Both the position numbers and the translations under genes were made by a program. The notes beneath the pieces are model-generated. The model did no database searches, had not been told where the DNA came from, and saw nothing but the letters and a program-made list of their open reading frames with translations. From Microbacterium paraoxydans (GTDB lineage: Bacteria > Actinomycetota > Actinomycetes > Actinomycetales > Microbacteriaceae), in the NCBI RefSeq assembly GCF_019056515.1, contig NZ_CP064873.1, forward strand, positions 2,480,001 to 2,544,000: a stretch of DNA of 64,000 nucleotides, given 5' to 3'. Shown in pieces: positions 63,270 to 64,000 of this stretch (position 1 is its first letter; the number at the start of each line of letters is the position of its first letter).

Positions 63270-64000
63270 TCACTCGCAGCGCAGGCCGTCTTCCGGCACC
63301 ACGTCTTCGAGGAGGAACGCCTCCACCGCCTCGTCGACGCAGACGTTGCCCTTGTTGTAGCCGGTGTGGCCCTCACCCACGCGGGTGATGAGGACGCCCT
63401 CGGAGAGCTGGTCGGCGAGCGACTCCGACCACTCGTACGGGGTCGCGGGATCGTTGGTCGTACCGACGACGACGATGGGACCCGCACCTTCCGCCGTGAT
63501 CTTCTCGCGGGTGCCGGTGGGCGGATACGGCCACACCTCGCACGGGTCGGGTCCCGACCAGTACGGAGCGATGGTCGGCGCCCCCTCCGCGATCTTCTTC
63601 TCCGTGGCCGCCTCGGCCGCAGGGTCGTCCTCGACCGGGTAGTCCATGCAGTTGTACGCGCGGAAGGCCTCGGTCGAGTTGTCGATGTAGGTGCCGTTCT
63701 CCCGGCCGTTGTAGAAGTCGGCGAGGCGGAAGGCCGTCGACGGGTCGCCCTGCAGCGCCTCGTCCAGGGCCTGGGTGAGGATCTCCCAGCTGTCCTCCGA
63801 GTACAGCGCCGCGATGATCGCCGTCATCAGGGCGTCGGCGCCCATGAGCCGGCCGTCGCCGTTCTTCAACGGCGCGCGGTCCGCGCTCGCGAGCAGGGCG
63901 CCGAGATCGGCCATCGCCTCGTCGACCGTCCCGCTGAAGGGGCAAGAGCCGGAGTCGAGGCAGTTCTGCATGTAGGCCCGCAGGGCCGACTCGAAGCCCA
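63270..64000 (-). CDS. Secreted alpha/beta hydrolase, TAP-like C-terminal part (5' end outside window)
   Basis: The visible 243 residues are the C-terminal portion of a tripeptidyl-aminopeptidase-like alpha/beta hydrolase. The catalytic Asp lies in GTTNDPATPYEWSESLA and the catalytic His in VGEGHTGYNKGNVCVDEAVEAFL, both in the TAP C-terminal domain. Six or more Cys (NCLDSGSCPF, YNCMDY, PDPCEVW, VCVDE, RCE) imply outer disulfides. The frame remains open past the ATG at 63971 to the window end, and the GFESALRAYMQNC context is coding-like, so the start, signal sequence and nucleophilic Ser are outside. The enzyme probably trims peptides or esters outside the cell. Confidence 0.88.
   Translation of the reverse strand, partial: GFESALRAYMQNCLDSGSCPFSGTVDEAMADLGALLASADRAPLKNGDGRLMGADALMTAIIAALYSEDSWEILTQALDEALQGDPSTAFRLADFYNGRENGTYIDNSTEAFRAYNCMDYPVEDDPAAEAATEKKIAEGAPTIAPYWSGPDPCEVWPYPPTGTREKITAEGAGPIVVVGTTNDPATPYEWSESLADQLSEGVLITRVGEGHTGYNKGNVCVDEAVEAFLLEDVVPEDGLRCE

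Overview
The window is a stretch of very GC-rich, gene-dense chromosome from an actinobacterium of the Microbacteriaceae, most likely Microbacterium or a close relative. Evidence is the C50-carotenoid gene order, a SenX3-RegX3/PhoU/CarD/IspDF/CysS/RlmB neighbourhood like that of mycobacteria and corynebacteria, a CIRCE-controlled groEL ending in GGMDF, an IdeR-type iron regulator, and many apparently leaderless promoters (TANNNT box 6-8 nt before ATG). Nearly everything looks like vertically inherited backbone. I see no prophage, insertion sequence, CRISPR array or rRNA. There are four tRNA genes. No gene-free stretch exceeds 300 bases.

Layout. 1-6.3 kb: carotenoid operon crtB-crtI-crtYe-crtYf-crtEb, with ATGA overlaps, followed by an MMPL exporter; the left edge cuts crtB. 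6.3-11.6 kb: tRNA-Arg, HNH nuclease, M23 peptidase with a long structured leader, ideR with its own iron box, serC, DUF3027, and a cold-shock protein. 11.6-15 kb: an XPB-type helicase and its partner. 15-19 kb: a CPBP protease gene broken by a one-base deletion inside its active-site motif, an OmpR/HisKA two-component pair, and an orphan WXG100 protein. 19-24.8 kb: groEL, a LytR_C protein, DUF3263, DUF2332, msrB, a nitroreductase with a Lys/Ala-rich tail, and a DMT transporter. 24.8-28.6 kb: an ABC exporter co-transcribed with a NarL-type two-component system, preceded by twin palindromic operators. 28.6-39 kb: aldo/keto reductase, tRNA-Thr, a DsbA-like protein without CXXC, a UgpC/MsiK-type ATPase, DUF4032, rlmB-cysS, ispDF, carD and an LpqE-like lipoprotein.

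39-54 kb is a phosphate and central-regulation region: regX3-senX3, phoU, gpmA, a glnR-like regulator, ppk with a Nudix-SixA fusion, and pstSCAB. A perfect PHO box (two GTTCACC, 11-bp period) precedes pstS; weaker look-alikes lie before ppk and between senX3 and phoU. The SenX3-RegX3 pair in the window probably controls these genes (inference).

54-64 kb: an aminotransferase class IV gene, a candidate small RNA in the next gap, then an island resembling the mycobacterial SigK regulon. There dipZ-sigK-rskA run left, a fasciclin lipoprotein (MPT70/83 type) runs right, and matching ATCC...CGAACA promoter pairs face both ways. Next come tRNA-Lys, a lipoprotein, a DJ-1/PfpI protein, a CGNR regulator, DUF1697, pncA, tRNA-Thr and the 3' part of a secreted alpha/beta hydrolase gene cut by the right edge.

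No clearly new multi-gene system stands out. The least explained elements are the candidate RNA at 55084-55170, the M23 leader at 8047-8282, the operator/hairpin pair around the ABC-TCS operon, and the 35-nt inverted repeat after the Nudix gene.
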